Positions 23,860 to 43,069 of a stretch of DNA of 64,000 nt are shown here, one piece after another. Under the pieces are notes generated by a model. The model saw nothing but the letters and a program-made list of their open reading frames with translations, did not search any database and was not told where the DNA came from. Position 1 is the first letter of the stretch; each line of letters starts with the position of its first letter. The position numbers and the translations under genes are program-made. The DNA comes from Henriciella marina DSM 19595 (lineage in GTDB: Bacteria; Pseudomonadota; Alphaproteobacteria; Caulobacterales; Hyphomonadaceae): contig NZ_AQXT01000002.1 of assembly GCF_000376805.1 (NCBI RefSeq), forward strand, positions 310,001-374,000. The letters run 5' to 3'.

Positions 23860-24675
23860 ATGACACTGGAACGGGACGGGTCAATGAAACAGGTCGCAAT
23901 GAAGACACCACGCAAGCTAGAGCGGCGTGCTTTTGCGGGGCTTGCCGCGTCGCTGGCCCTTGCGGCTGCCGCGTGCAGCACCAACCCCTATACGGGGGAG
24001 CAGCAATTCGCAGCTTATGACGATGCGCAGCTTTCGCAGGCGTCGGCGCAGGCCTGGCAGCAACTGAAGTCGCAGACGCCTACGCTCAGCTCTGGAGCGC
24101 AGTACCAGAGGGTCCAGCGCGTCTGGAGCCGGATTGCAGCGGCCTCGCCAAAGGCGGGCGAACAGTGGGACGTCAGCGTGTTCAATTCCGAGGAAGTGAA
24201 TGCCTTCGTCATGCCCGGTAACCGGGTCGGCGTTTACACTGGCCTGCTCAACCTCGTCGAAAACGATGACCAGCTTGCCGCGGTACTCGGCCATGAGGTC
24301 GCGCACTCCATCTATCGCCACGCCAATCAACGCGCGACCCGGGCAGCGGCCGCGTCGACAGCAGTGCAACTAGGCGCAGCCGCTGCCGGCAGCTCCAATG
24401 TTGGCATCGGGGCTGATCAGGTGAACGCGCTTGGAAGTGTGGCGGCCAACCTTGGTGTTGTGCTTCCCTATAGCCGCAATGCCGAGCTTGAGGCTGACCT
24501 TGCCGGCGTCGATTACATGGTGCGGGCCAGGTATGATCCGCGCGCGGCGATCCGCCTCTGGGAGGTGATGCAGCAGAATAACAGTCAGCGAACAGCAGAC
24601 TTCCTGTCGACCCACCCCAATCCGGAAGTGCGCCAGCAGCGCATCCGCGAATACATTCAGCAAAAGGGCTACTAG
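23860..24675 (+). CDS. M48-family zinc metalloprotease, lipoprotein
   Basis: Predicted periplasmic metallopeptidase (271 residues). A basic N-terminus and hydrophobic segment end in LALAAAAC, a lipobox-like cysteine. The catalytic H145-E-V-A-H149 lies in LAAVLGHEVAHSIYRHA, with the third zinc ligand E211 in RNAELEADLAGVDYM. This is the pattern of YcaL/LoiP/BepA-type outer-membrane quality-control proteases, without the TPR tail of BepA. The ATG at 23860 has GGAGA at good spacing; a later ATG at 23884 is possible. A terminator follows, so it is transcriptionally separate from rplK. Confidence 0.9.
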   Translation: MTLERDGSMKQVAMKTPRKLERRAFAGLAASLALAAAACSTNPYTGEQQFAAYDDAQLSQASAQAWQQLKSQTPTLSSGAQYQRVQRVWSRIAAASPKAGEQWDVSVFNSEEVNAFVMPGNRVGVYTGLLNLVENDDQLAAVLGHEVAHSIYRHANQRATRAAAASTAVQLGAAAAGSSNVGIGADQVNALGSVAANLGVVLPYSRNAELEADLAGVDYMVRARYDPRAAIRLWEVMQQNNSQRTADFLSTHPNPEVRQQRIREYIQQKGY

Positions 24676-24710
24676 GCCCGAAACCTGGCCCACTGGCTGA
24701 CAGATACACT

Positions 24711-24741
24711 GACCCGGCAGGCTTGACCTGCCGGGTCTTTT
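24711..24741 (+). terminator. Terminator between the M48 gene and rplK
   Basis: An 11-bp stem, GACCCGGCAGG with CCTGCCGGGTC, closes a 5-base loop and is followed by TTTTC. Confidence 0.9.
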
Positions 24742-24891
24742 CGTGTGTACGACGCCATTCGCTCCGACAGGGGCGGATTTCCTGTGGAAAGCACCGGTGG
24801 AGAAGACCATCACCGGGCTGGACCACGGGGCCTCAAACCAGGCGGCCGGATCGAAAGACCACCGGCCAACTTACAAGCCAGAGAGGATGAC

Positions 24892-25335
24892 ATGGCTAAG
24901 AAATTGCTGGGGCAACTCAAGCTCCAGATCCCGGCCGGATCGGCCAACCCATCTCCACCTGTTGGTCCAGCGCTAGGTCAGCGCGGCATCAACATCATGG
25001 AGTTCTGCAAGGCCTTCAACGCGAAGACCGAGAGCCTTGAAAAGGGTCTCCCGATTCCTGTCGTGATCACGTATTATCAAGACAAGTCCTTCACCTTCAC
25101 CACGAAGACGCCGCCTGCGAGCGTTCTTCTGAAGAAGGCTGCGGGCCTGAAGATCGGCAAGCCGAACTCAGGTGCCAAACAGCCGGGCAAAGACGTCGCC
25201 GGTAAGGTGACGGTCGCTCAATGCCGCGAGATCGCTGAGGCCAAGATGGTCGATCTCAATGCAACGGACCTCGACGCCGCAACTGAGATCATCAAAGGAT
25301 CTGCGAAGTCGATGGGCCTCGACGTGGTGGGTTAA
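24892..25335 (+). CDS. rplK: 50S ribosomal protein L11
   Basis: L11 (147 residues) forms the GTPase-associated stalk base with the 1070 region of 23S rRNA and is needed for RelA activation. Typical motifs are [33 protein letters not shown] and [17 protein letters not shown] 24892 with GAGAGGA upstream is the family start. An in-frame extension back to 24745 is not conserved-looking and crosses the leader. In most relatives secE-nusG lies immediately upstream; here an M48 gene and terminator do. rplA follows after 4 bases. Confidence 0.98.
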   Translation: MAKKLLGQLKLQIPAGSANPSPPVGPALGQRGINIMEFCKAFNAKTESLEKGLPIPVVITYYQDKSFTFTTKTPPASVLLKKAAGLKIGKPNSGAKQPGKDVAGKVTVAQCREIAEAKMVDLNATDLDAATEIIKGSAKSMGLDVVG

Positions 25336-25339
25336 GAAC

Positions 25340-26041
25340 ATGGCAAAGCACGGAAAAAGATATCGCGCCGCTTACGGCAATGTAGACGTCGAGAAGACGT
25401 ATGGTGTTTCGGAAGCCATTTCGCTGGTGAAATCGAACGCAACGTCGAAGTTCGACGAAACGATCGAAGTCGCAATCAGCCTGGGCGTTGACCCGAAATA
25501 TGCTGACCAGATGGTCCGCGGCATGGTTTCCATGCCTGCAGGTACGGGCAAGGATGTTCGCGTTGCCGTTTTCGCACGTGATGCGAAGGCTGATGAGGCC
25601 CGCGAAGCCGGTGCAGATTTTGTCGGCGCCGAGGACCTGATGGAACAGGTTCAGGGCGGCATGATGGATTTCGACCGCGTCATCGCAACGCCGGACATGA
25701 TGTCTGTCGTCGGCCGTCTCGGTAAGGTGCTCGGCCCACGCGGTCTGATGCCGAACCCGAAGGTCGGTACGGTCACCCCGAATGTTGCGAAGGCTGTTGC
25801 CGACGCAAAGGGTGGTTCGGTTGAGTTCCGCGTCGAAAAGCGCGGCATCATCCATGCCGGTATCGGCAAGGCAAGCTTCTCCGAGTCTGACCTTGAGAAT
25901 AACCTCAAGGCTTTCGTCGATGCACTCATGAAGGCAAAGCCTTCGGGTGCAAAAGGGACCTATATGAAGAAGATCGCTCTTTCTTCGACCATGGGCCCAG
26001 GCATCCGCGTTGACGCCAATGAGGCAATTGCCGCAAGCTAG
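25340..26041 (+). CDS. rplA: 50S ribosomal protein L1
   Basis: L1 (233 residues) builds the mobile L1 stalk that moves with deacylated tRNA and, in known systems, represses its own rplKA operon. Signatures are [48 protein letters not shown] and [18 protein letters not shown] 25340 lies four bases after the rplK stop, so the two are coupled. A hairpin with a T-rich tail follows, separating this pair from rplJL. Confidence 0.98.
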   Translation: MAKHGKRYRAAYGNVDVEKTYGVSEAISLVKSNATSKFDETIEVAISLGVDPKYADQMVRGMVSMPAGTGKDVRVAVFARDAKADEAREAGADFVGAEDLMEQVQGGMMDFDRVIATPDMMSVVGRLGKVLGPRGLMPNPKVGTVTPNVAKAVADAKGGSVEFRVEKRGIIHAGIGKASFSESDLENNLKAFVDALMKAKPSGAKGTYMKKIALSSTMGPGIRVDANEAIAAS

Positions 26042-26066
26042 TTCCAGCGGCATTTAAATGATCGAG

Positions 26067-26100
26067 CGCCCGGACCGATTGGTCCGGGCGTTTGTGTTTT
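26067..26100 (+). terminator. Terminator after rplA
   Basis: CGCCCGGACC pairs perfectly with GGTCCGGGCG over GATT and is followed by TTTGTGTTTT. It lies 25 bases after the rplA stop and should end most rplKA transcripts. Confidence 0.88.
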
Positions 26101-26452
26101 GCGGGTGGCCATTCCTGTCTGGAAGTACAGGTATACGGACTGCCTTCGCGCATGAGATTTTGTGCGTGCCGGGGGTTGCGACCTCGGAAATTCCACGTTA
26201 ACAGACCCCTCTTGACGGGAGATCACCGACTAAATCGGGGGCCTCCCGTTTTCCTGTCCAAGACCATGGGTCGTGCCGCGAGGTTCAGAAATCCCATGAT
26301 AGACGGGGTGAGGCGACCAAAAAGGGCTGTCGGAACACTTCCGGCCAGTCTGGTGGCCAGGCCCCGGGCAGGCGCTGGAAACAGCTTTTTGCTGTGGAAG
26401 GCGAATTCCCGGGCGCCCGGATGGGCCGGACGCCTAAGAATGGAGATCCGCA
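26101..26452 (+). ncRNA. L10 leader region of the rplJL-rpoBC operon
   Basis: About 350 gene-free bases before rplJ. It contains CAGACCCCTCTTGACGGGAG and then a hairpin ACGGGAG/CTCCCGT (26215-26249) running into TTTTCC. The sequence resembles alphaproteobacterial L10 leaders, where the L10-L12 complex binds and represses rplJL. The T-rich tail makes the hairpin terminator-like, so attenuation toward rpoBC is possible. A promoter must lie in the first part but I cannot place it with confidence. Confidence 0.5.
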
Positions 26453-26968
26453 ATGGATAAAGCTGGAAAAGCCGAGTCCCTGAAAATGCTCAAGGGTGTT
26501 TTCGAGGAGTCGGGGGTGGTCGTTATCGCCCGCTATACCGGTCTAACTGTTGCGGAAATGACCAAGCTGCGGGGCGCACTGCGAGAGCAGGGTGCATCGC
26601 TCAAGGTGGTCAAGAACCGTCTGGCGAAACTCGCGCTCGACGGCAAAGGCGGCGATCAGATCCAGGACATGTTCCAGGATCAGACCGTCATCGCTTATTC
26701 TCCAGATCCGGTGGCGGCTGCAAAAGCGTCGGCGGAATTTGCTAAAGAGAATGATAAACTCGTCCTTATCGGTGCGCTGATGGACGAGAAGGTTCTGGAT
26801 GCCGACGGCGTTCAGCAACTTGCGAAACTGCCATCTCTTGATCAGCTTCGCGGCAAGATTATCGGGCTCGTACAGGCTCCGGCGACCAAGGTCGCAGGCG
26901 TCGTCCAGGCCCCTGCCGGCAAGCTGGCCCGCGTCTTCAGTGCTTATGCGAGCAAAGACGCAGCCTGA
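26453..26968 (+). CDS. rplJ: 50S ribosomal protein L10
   Basis: L10 (171 residues) anchors L7/L12 dimers to the ribosome and is the likely repressor of its own leader. The N-terminal RNA-binding domain carries SGVVVIARYTGLTVAEMTKLR and LKVVKNRLAKLAL. The C-terminal helix (PAGKLARVFSAYASK) binds L7/L12. TGGAG precedes the ATG. rplL follows after 58 bases. It has no unusual features. Confidence 0.97.
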   Translation: MDKAGKAESLKMLKGVFEESGVVVIARYTGLTVAEMTKLRGALREQGASLKVVKNRLAKLALDGKGGDQIQDMFQDQTVIAYSPDPVAAAKASAEFAKENDKLVLIGALMDEKVLDADGVQQLAKLPSLDQLRGKIIGLVQAPATKVAGVVQAPAGKLARVFSAYASKDAA

Positions 26969-27026
26969 TCAGGTCATTTTCACAATCTGACAGACCAAAC
27001 CTCATCCCGAACTAGGAATTTAAACA

Positions 27027-27407
27027 ATGTCCAAACTTGAACAAATCGTCGAGGACCTTTCCTCGCTGACCGTCCTGGAAGCTTCTGAACTGGCAACGAT
27101 GCTGGAAGAGAAGTGGGGCGTTTCTGCTGCTGCACCGGTCGCTATGGCGGCTGCTGCTGGTGGTGGCGGCGAAGCTGCTGCTACTGAAGAGCAAACCGAA
27201 TTCGACGTCGTCCTGACCGATGGCGGCGACAAGAAGATCAACGTCATCAAGGCCGTGCGCGAAGTCGTGCCTGGTCTTGGCCTGAAAGAAGCCAAGGAGC
27301 TCGTCGAGAGCGCTCCGAAGGCAATCAAGGAAGGCGTTTCCAAGGACGAAGCCGAAGAGCTCAAGAAGAAGTTCGAAGAGGCCGGTGCCAAGGTCGAAAT
27401 CAAGTAA
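27027..27407 (+). CDS. rplL: 50S ribosomal protein L7/L12
   Basis: Multicopy stalk protein (126 residues) that recruits translational GTPases such as the EF-G and EF-Tu encoded later in this window. It has an N-terminal dimerisation region ([22 protein letters not shown]), an alanine/glycine hinge (about 37-55), and the C-terminal factor-binding domain with [23 protein letters not shown]. Codon use is clearly that of a highly expressed gene. Confidence 0.98.
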   Translation: MSKLEQIVEDLSSLTVLEASELATMLEEKWGVSAAAPVAMAAAAGGGGEAAATEEQTEFDVVLTDGGDKKINVIKAVREVVPGLGLKEAKELVESAPKAIKEGVSKDEAEELKKKFEEAGAKVEIK

Positions 27408-27473
27408 GCCAGTACAGGCTTGCTTATAAAGGGATTGTGTCTGCGCGAGGCACTGTCTCTGTAGAGTAAATAG

Positions 27474-27504
27474 CGCGGCGGAGCCCTTGTGAGGTTCCGC
27501 CGCG
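27474..27504 (+). other. Hairpin in the rplL-rpoB intergenic region
   Basis: CGCGGCGGA pairs with TCCGCCGCG around a 13-base loop. There is no T-tract. Its position matches the known rplL-rpoB attenuator/RNase III processing region of E. coli, where transcription is reduced before rpoB. The equivalence here is inferred from position alone. Confidence 0.5.
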
Positions 27505-27584
27505 TGCTCGCGTTTCAGGTGGCAAGCCGCCGCCCATTACCGTGTGCAGCGGGGTGGAGCGGCAGGCAAGAAACGGAACAAAAG

Positions 27585-31709
<4,125 letters not shown>

Positions 31710-31756
31710 GCCGTCGCATGGCAATCGTGTCGAATAGAGACTAGGTTTTTAAAAAA

Positions 31757-31777
31757 GGCCGGACATCAAGTCCGGCC
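31757..31777 (-). terminator. Hairpin between rpoB and rpoC
   Basis: GGCCGGA pairs with TCCGGCC over seven bases. The plus strand has six A before it and no T after it, so as a terminator it works only for minus-strand (antisense) transcription. On the sense strand it may be a stability or processing hairpin. Confidence 0.45.
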
Positions 31778-31802
31778 GCCCCCTCCCGAGGAGCGGAATC
31801 AA

Positions 31803-36029
<4,227 letters not shown>

Positions 36030-36280
36030 TTGCAGTTGCAAATGACCTATCGCAGCACGTCCCGTCCCAAACACTTGACGGGACGTCTGCAGGGTCTTAA
36101 CACGCGCCGAACGCTGGCTGAGGCGATAGCTTTATCGCTTCCGGCAGCCCGAAGGGCTCCCGTCAGGCCGGCATAGTACGGAATTGATGGTCCGATCAGG
36201 TCAGGAATGGCCCCGTCGGGCTATCTTGGTTTGGACTGGTCCGCTGGGGCCAAGTTAGAAAGCAGTCAAAAAAGGCCCTC
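36030..36280. other. rpoC-rpsL intergenic region
   Basis: 251 bases without a gene. After rpoC comes a perfect 10-bp stem, ACGTCCCGTC/GACGGGACGT (36057-36086), with no T-tract. Further on there are several small inverted repeats, including AGCCC-GA-AGGGCT. The str operon promoter and leader must be here; I cannot place the -35/-10 reliably. Confidence 0.6.
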
Positions 36281-36652
36281 ATGCCCACGATTCAACAGCT
36301 CATTCGCAATCCGCGCAAGCCAAAGCCTGCGCGTTCCAAGACACCAGCCCTGAAGGGCAACCCGCAACGTCGGGGCGTCTGCACGCGCGTCTATACGACG
36401 ACGCCGAAGAAGCCGAACTCGGCACTTCGGAAAGTCGCGAAGGTCCGTCTCACCACGGGGTTCGAATCGCTGTGCTACATCCCGGGTGAAGGCCATAACC
36501 TCCAGGAGCACTCCGTTGTGCTGATCCGTGGTGGTCGTGTGAAAGACCTTCCGGGTGTGCGTTACCACATCCTGCGCGGCGTCCTTGATACCCAAGGCGT
36601 CAAGAATCGTAAGCAACGCCGCTCGCATTACGGCGTGAAGAAACCGAAATAA
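36281..36652 (+). CDS. rpsL: 30S ribosomal protein S12
   Basis: Decoding-centre protein (123 residues). The streptomycin-related residues are wild type: K43 in [10 protein letters not shown] and K88 in [10 protein letters not shown], with D89 available for methylthiolation by RimO. First gene of the str operon (rpsL-rpsG-fusA). rpsG follows after 11 bases. ATG gives [13 protein letters not shown], the universal start. Confidence 0.99.
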   Translation: MPTIQQLIRNPRKPKPARSKTPALKGNPQRRGVCTRVYTTTPKKPNSALRKVAKVRLTTGFESLCYIPGEGHNLQEHSVVLIRGGRVKDLPGVRYHILRGVLDTQGVKNRKQRRSHYGVKKPK

Positions 36653-36663
36653 GGGTTAGATAG

Positions 36664-37134
36664 ATGTCACGTCGTCACCGCGCCGAAAAACGCCAGGTTC
36701 TGCCTGATCCGAAGTTCAAGGACATCGTTGTTTCGAAGTTCATGAACCAGATCATGATGGACGGTAAGAAATCCACCGCCGAACGTATCGTCTATGGTGC
36801 GTTCGAACTGGTCGAGGACAAAGCGAAGAAAGACCCTGTCGAGGTTTTCCACGCTGCGCTCGAAGCCATTTCGCCGGCCGTCGAGGTTCGCTCGCGCCGC
36901 GTTGGTGGTGCGACCTATCAGGTGCCTGTCGAAGTGCGTCCTGAGCGCCGTCAGGCCCTCGCTATTCGCTGGCTCGCCTCTGCGGCAAGCTCGCGCAATG
37001 AGAACACGATGCGTGAGCGTCTGGCCGGTGAGCTGCTCGACGCCTCCCAAGGCCGCGGTACGGCTGTGAAGAAGCGGGAAGATACCCACCGCATGGCTGA
37101 GGCGAACCGCGCCTTCTCACACTACCGCTGGTAA
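36664..37134 (+). CDS. rpsG: 30S ribosomal protein S7
   Basis: Head-assembly protein (156 residues) that binds the 3' major domain of 16S rRNA near the E site and in E. coli represses str operon translation. Motifs: [19 protein letters not shown] at the start, [14 protein letters not shown], and [20 protein letters not shown]. The C-terminus ends [13 protein letters not shown] as usual. AGGG upstream of the ATG is the likely ribosome-binding site. Confidence 0.99.
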   Translation: MSRRHRAEKRQVLPDPKFKDIVVSKFMNQIMMDGKKSTAERIVYGAFELVEDKAKKDPVEVFHAALEAISPAVEVRSRRVGGATYQVPVEVRPERRQALAIRWLASAASSRNENTMRERLAGELLDASQGRGTAVKKREDTHRMAEANRAFSHYRW

Positions 37135-37179
37135 CACGTTCTACACGTTCCTCCCGGAACTCGATAAAAAGGTAATCCC

Positions 37180-39324
<2,145 letters not shown>

Positions 39325-39336
39325 TAAAAGCAACCG

Positions 39337-39378
39337 CCCCGCGCAGCAGCCTGGAGGGTTGCTCGCGCGGGGTTTTCT
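39337..39378 (+). terminator. Terminator-like hairpin between fusA and tufA
   Basis: CCCCGCGC pairs with GCGCGGGG, with an inner AGCA/TGCT extension, followed by TTTTCT. It starts 13 bases after the fusA stop. If it works, tufA needs its own promoter within the short gap or depends on readthrough. Confidence 0.7.
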
Positions 39379-39415
39379 AATACCTGACTGACGTTGGAAA
39401 TGAAGGAGAGGCCCT

Positions 39416-40606
39416 ATGGCCAAAGAGAAGTTTGCGCGGAACAAGCCGCACGTAAACATCGGCACGATCGGCCATGTTGACCATGGCAAGACGACGCTGA
39501 CGGCAGCGATCACGCTGACGCTTGCTGAAGTCTATGGCGGTGCAGCGAAGTCGTATGCTGACATCGACAATGCGCCTGAAGAAAAAGCACGCGGTATCAC
39601 CATCAACACCGCGCACGTCGAATATGAGACAGCCGAGCGCCACTATGCGCACGTCGACTGCCCGGGCCACGCTGACTATGTGAAGAACATGATCACGGGC
39701 GCCGCGCAGATGGACGGCGCGATCCTGGTTGTGAACGCGGCTGACGGCCCGATGCCGCAGACGCGCGAGCACATCCTGCTGGCCCGCCAGGTTGGCGTAC
39801 CTGCACTGGTCGTGTTCCTCAACAAGGTTGACCAGGTCGACGACGAAGAGCTGCTCGAGCTGGTTGAGATGGAAGTGCGTGAGCTTCTGTCGTCCTACGA
39901 CTTCCCGGGCGACGACATTCCGATCGTTTCCGGTTCTGCACTCGCAGCAGTCGAAGGCCGCGACGAGAATATCGGCAAGGAGAAGATCCTTGAGCTGATG
40001 AAAGCTGTCGACGACTACATCCCGACCCCGGAGCGTCCACTGGACAAGCCGTTCCTGATGCCGGTGGAAGACGTGTTCTCCATCTCCGGCCGTGGTACGG
40101 TTGTGACCGGCCGCGTCGAGAGCGGTATCGTGAAGGTTGGCGAGGAAGTCGAGATTGTCGGCATTCGCGACACCCAGAAGACGACCGTTACGGGCGTCGA
40201 GATGTTCCGCAAGCTGCTCGATCAGGGCCAGGCTGGCGACAACATTGGCGCGCTGATCCGCGGTATCGACCGTGAAGGCGTTGAGCGTGGCCAGGTTCTC
40301 TGTAAGCCAGGCTCGATCACCCCGCACACGACGTTCGAGGCAGAAGCCTACATCCTGACCAAGGAAGAGGGTGGCCGTCACACGCCATTCTTCACCAACT
40401 ACCGTCCACAGTTCTACTTCCGTACGACTGATGTCACCGGTGTTGTGAAGCTTCCAGCGGACAAGGAAATGGTTCTGCCGGGCGACAACGTGAAAATGGA
40501 AGTCGAGCTCATCGCGCCGATCGCCATGGACCAGGGTCTTCGCTTCGCGATCCGCGAAGGCGGCCGCACCGTCGGTGCAGGCGTCGTCTCCAGCGTCTCC
40601 AAGTAA
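39416..40606 (+). CDS. tuf: Elongation factor Tu
   Basis: Aminoacyl-tRNA carrier GTPase (396 residues). G1 is [16 protein letters not shown], switch [16 protein letters not shown]3 [13 protein letters not shown]4 [10 protein letters not shown]. Domain II/III residues linked to kirromycin and aa-tRNA binding look normal. AAGGAGAGG gives a strong start. In most alphaproteobacteria rpsJ follows directly; here a strong terminator, debris and cdd intervene. Some relatives carry a second tuf copy, which is not in this window. Confidence 0.99.
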   Translation: MAKEKFARNKPHVNIGTIGHVDHGKTTLTAAITLTLAEVYGGAAKSYADIDNAPEEKARGITINTAHVEYETAERHYAHVDCPGHADYVKNMITGAAQMDGAILVVNAADGPMPQTREHILLARQVGVPALVVFLNKVDQVDDEELLELVEMEVRELLSSYDFPGDDIPIVSGSALAAVEGRDENIGKEKILELMKAVDDYIPTPERPLDKPFLMPVEDVFSISGRGTVVTGRVESGIVKVGEEVEIVGIRDTQKTTVTGVEMFRKLLDQGQAGDNIGALIRGIDREGVERGQVLCKPGSITPHTTFEAEAYILTKEEGGRHTPFFTNYRPQFYFRTTDVTGVVKLPADKEMVLPGDNVKMEVELIAPIAMDQGLRFAIREGGRTVGAGVVSSVSK

Positions 40607-40643
40607 GACCCGCCTCAGCCAACAAGGGCTGACGCAACAAAAC

Positions 40644-40681
40644 ATAAGGGCCGCCTCCGATGAGGCGGCCCTTATTTGTTG
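40644..40681 (+). terminator. Strong terminator of tufA
   Basis: A perfect 14-bp stem, ATAAGGGCCGCCTC with GAGGCGGCCCTTAT, closes a CGAT loop and runs into TTTGTTG. The stem ends str transcription before the interrupted region. Confidence 0.95.
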
Positions 40682-41261
40682 CTCGGCAGATGAAACGGCC
40701 AAGAAACGCGCGTGTGCCTTTAGCGCTAGTTGCGAAGATACTTGTTGGCGATGTTCATTGTGCTGTGAGCCTGGCCACCCAAACGTACAGCTTCCTCGTG
40801 CGTACTGAAGGACGGAAGCGGCGTCCTTCTAGCCGCGATCCAGCGCGTCAGCTCTCTGAGAAAAGTCTCCAAGGCGTACGTGCTTGCGCGCGATTATGTC
40901 CGAACACAGCATATCGTGCGCCAAGAGACCTGCAGAGGATTTTCAGGGCTCTCCCTGATGAAGGTCCAGGCCGAGGAGTTTTATCACGCGGTGGAGCAGG
41001 GCGGAGACGCCTGGGTGCGACACGGCGCATCGGCACTGGCCGACTGGAGCGATGACTTCGAGGTCGTCACAGAGCCTGAGATGGCTGCTGGCCGAAATCG
41101 ATTCGATCCTGTCCTCTGCGCAGGTAGCAGATTATCTGAAGGAACGCCTGCATATCGGAATGCCGGTCCCCTAAAGGTCATGGAATCAATATTCTGGAAG
41201 CGGTCGTTCCAGATATAATCATTGAGCTGCGACGGCTTCGGTAGTCTCGTGCTACGTGCCG
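40682..41261. other. Gene-poor insertion between tufA and cdd
   Basis: 580 bases with no confident gene. On the minus strand a 40-50 codon open frame without a clear start codon ends in THEEAVRLGGQAHSTMNIAN before TAG (40726-40728). On the plus strand two adjacent frames look like halves of a broken gene (listed separately). No terminal repeats, transposase motif or tRNA is visible. The material resembles degraded coding sequence, not a designed leader. Confidence 0.55.
40958..41174 (+). pseudogene. Possible frameshifted small gene
   Basis: The frame starting at ATG 40958 reads MKVQAEEFYHAVEQGG and on to SALADWSDDFEVVTEPE. Protein-like sequence then continues in the +1 frame as WLLAEIDSILSSAQVADYLK to ERLHIGMPVP and TAA at 41172-41174. 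Together this would be about 70 residues with a one-base frameshift near 41080. No family is recognised. It may instead be chance open frames in high-GC DNA, so confidence is low. Confidence 0.25.
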
Positions 41262-41660
41262 CTATCTAGGCGTCAAAAACTGAGCTGCCCCGAACGAGGA
41301 TGGCAAAAGCTCCCCGAGTGTCATGATGGCGCGAATGCCGTCTGGACCTGCCAGCTTTATCTCCGTTTCAGGACGGGCAAACTCCGAGAGTTTCTGGCGG
41401 CATCCCCCGCAGGGCGCGACAGGGGTGTCTGCTTCGGCATAGACAAGGACTTCGAGAATCTCGGTGTCGCCCGCCGCGACCATGGCGGTTATGGCGCCGC
41501 CCTCAGCGCAGATGCCATCAGGGAAGGCCGCGTTCTCCACATTGCAGCCGACATGTATCCCTGAGGCGCTACGAATCGCTGCGCCGACCTTGAATCCAGA
41601 ATAGGGGGCATGTGCGTTTTCACGGACAGCGCGGGCTTTTTGATATAGGTCATCTGACAC
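41262..41660 (-). CDS. cdd: Cytidine deaminase
   Basis: Zinc enzyme of pyrimidine salvage (132 residues) that converts cytidine or deoxycytidine to uridine or deoxyuridine. The active site has CAE in DGICAEGGAI, with cysteine as first ligand and glutamate as proton shuttle, and PCGGCRQKL with the other two cysteines; this is the homotetrameric CDA type. YSGFKVGAAI and GCNVENAAF bind substrate. I chose GTG 41660 (VSDDLYQKAR), preceded by AGGACAGGA and giving normal length. An ATG at 41705 adds 15 residues without a ribosome-binding site. It sits on the opposite strand inside the str/S10 block. Confidence 0.93.
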   Translation of the reverse strand: MSDDLYQKARAVRENAHAPYSGFKVGAAIRSASGIHVGCNVENAAFPDGICAEGGAITAMVAAGDTEILEVLVYAEADTPVAPCGGCRQKLSEFARPETEIKLAGPDGIRAIMTLGELLPSSFGAAQFLTPR

Positions 41661-41785
41661 GGCGTTGTCCTGTCCTGGCTGGGATCCTATAGACCCAAAG
41701 ACCATCCATGAGCGCGGCTGTCATTGCAATATGAGGAATGGCAGAGCCCAACTGGTTGCGGCTGCAAAGATTCCGCCATGAAGTG

Positions 41786-41814
41786 TTGACGGTCCCCCTC
41801 AAATCCCATACACC
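41786..41814 (+). promoter_or_regulatory. Candidate S10 operon promoter
   Basis: TTGACG (41786-41791), 17-base spacer, TACACC (41809-41814), about 135 bases before rpsJ. The -35 is perfect for alphaproteobacterial sigma70 but the -10 is weak. Because tufA ends in a strong terminator and cdd runs the other way, a promoter is needed in 41661-41949. Confidence 0.4.
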
Positions 41815-41949
41815 GCGCCCTTCGAAAGGTCGGCCGTGCCAGTTTCAGGCAAACGCTTCCTACCGAACTGAACAATTCGAGCCGAATGCGTCCGGGCGCT
41901 TTAAAGCGTGCGCCTTGGCGCGTCATACATGTTGACGGGATACCGTACG

Positions 41950-42270
41950 ATGGAAAAACAAAATATCCGGATCCGGCTGAAAGCCTTCGATCACCGCGCC
42001 CTCGACATGTCGGCGAAAGAGATCGTGTCCACTGCGAAGCGCACCGGCGCTGACGTGCGTGGCCCGATCCCACTGCCGACACGCATCGAGCGCTTCACGG
42101 TGAACCGCTCGCCGCACATCGACAAAAAGTCCCGCGACCAGTTCGAGATCCGCACACACAAACGCATTCTCGATATTGTCGACCCAACACCGCAGACCGT
42201 GGACGCGCTGATGAAGCTCGACCTCTCTGCTGGTGTCGGCATCGAGATCAAACTTGAGGGAGCGCGCTAA
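41950..42270 (+). CDS. rpsJ: 30S ribosomal protein S10
   Basis: S10 (106 residues), also known in E. coli as NusE of antitermination complexes. Signatures: [51 protein letters not shown] split across the middle, and the C-terminal [16 protein letters not shown] giving [13 protein letters not shown] is the family start; an in-frame codon at 41908 is not. First gene of the S10 operon here, only 1 base before rplC. Confidence 0.98.
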   Translation: MEKQNIRIRLKAFDHRALDMSAKEIVSTAKRTGADVRGPIPLPTRIERFTVNRSPHIDKKSRDQFEIRTHKRILDIVDPTPQTVDALMKLDLSAGVGIEIKLEGAR

Positions 42271-42271
42271 G

Positions 42272-43069
42272 ATGGCACTTCCGGCGTCACGTACCGGGGT
42301 CCTCGCCCGCAAGCTGGGTATGACCCGTATTTTCAATGAGGAAGGTCGCCACGTTCCGGTGACCGTCCTGTCGCTTGATGGCTGCCAGGTCGTTGGCCTG
42401 CGCACCGATGCTGACCGCGAAGTCAGCGTCAATCGCGGCAAGAAAAAAGAAAAAATCAACGTCACCCGCAACGATGGTTACAATGCTGTTGTGATGGGTG
42501 CCGGCGAAGCAAAAGCAAAGCGTACGGCAAAGTCGCAGCGCGAAGCCTTCGCCAAGGCAGGCGTTGCGCCAAAGCGCAAGCTGGTCGAGTTCCGCGTCGA
42601 TAGCGAGACGATGCCAGATGTGGGCGCAGAGGTCATGGCTGACCACTTCGTTGCTGGCCAGCGCGTCGACATCGCAGGTATCTCCCTTGGTAAGGGTTTC
42701 TCCGGCGCCATGAAGCGCTGGAACTTCGGCGGTCTTCGTGCGACGCACGGCGTCTCGGTCTCCCACCGTGCCCATGGTTCAACTGGCCAGTGCCAGGATC
42801 CGGGCAAGGTGTTCAAGGGCAAGAAGATGGCCGGTCACTACGGTACGGACCGCGTGACCATCCAGAACCTCGAAATCGTCCGCACCGATACTGATCGCGG
42901 CCTGATCCTGGTCAAGGGCGCAATCCCTGGTCATGACGGCTCGTATGTCGAAGTTCGTGACGCAATCAAGAAGCCTGCTCACGCTGACGCGCCAGCAGGT
43001 GGGTCTTTCCGTGGCAAGAATGGCGGCGAACAGTCTGCTGAAGCCGCAAATGCGGAGGCTGGAGAATAA
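42272..43069 (+). CDS. rplC: 50S ribosomal protein L3
   Basis: Early-assembly protein (265 residues) with an extension reaching the peptidyl transferase centre. [24 protein letters not shown] begins the protein in two parts, and the centre has [20 protein letters not shown] with the glutamine methylated in E. coli by PrmB. It has a longer Ala/Glu-rich C-terminal tail than E. coli L3 (209). Start lies one base after rpsJ; the stop overlaps rplD (TAATG). Confidence 0.98.
   Translation: MALPASRTGVLARKLGMTRIFNEEGRHVPVTVLSLDGCQVVGLRTDADREVSVNRGKKKEKINVTRNDGYNAVVMGAGEAKAKRTAKSQREAFAKAGVAPKRKLVEFRVDSETMPDVGAEVMADHFVAGQRVDIAGISLGKGFSGAMKRWNFGGLRATHGVSVSHRAHGSTGQCQDPGKVFKGKKMAGHYGTDRVTIQNLEIVRTDTDRGLILVKGAIPGHDGSYVEVRDAIKKPAHADAPAGGSFRGKNGGEQSAEAANAEAGE

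Noticed and set aside
40682-41261. Insertion sequence or integrase remnant
   Set aside because: No terminal inverted repeats, target duplication, DDE or tyrosine-recombinase motif could be seen. Only unrecognised open-frame fragments remain.
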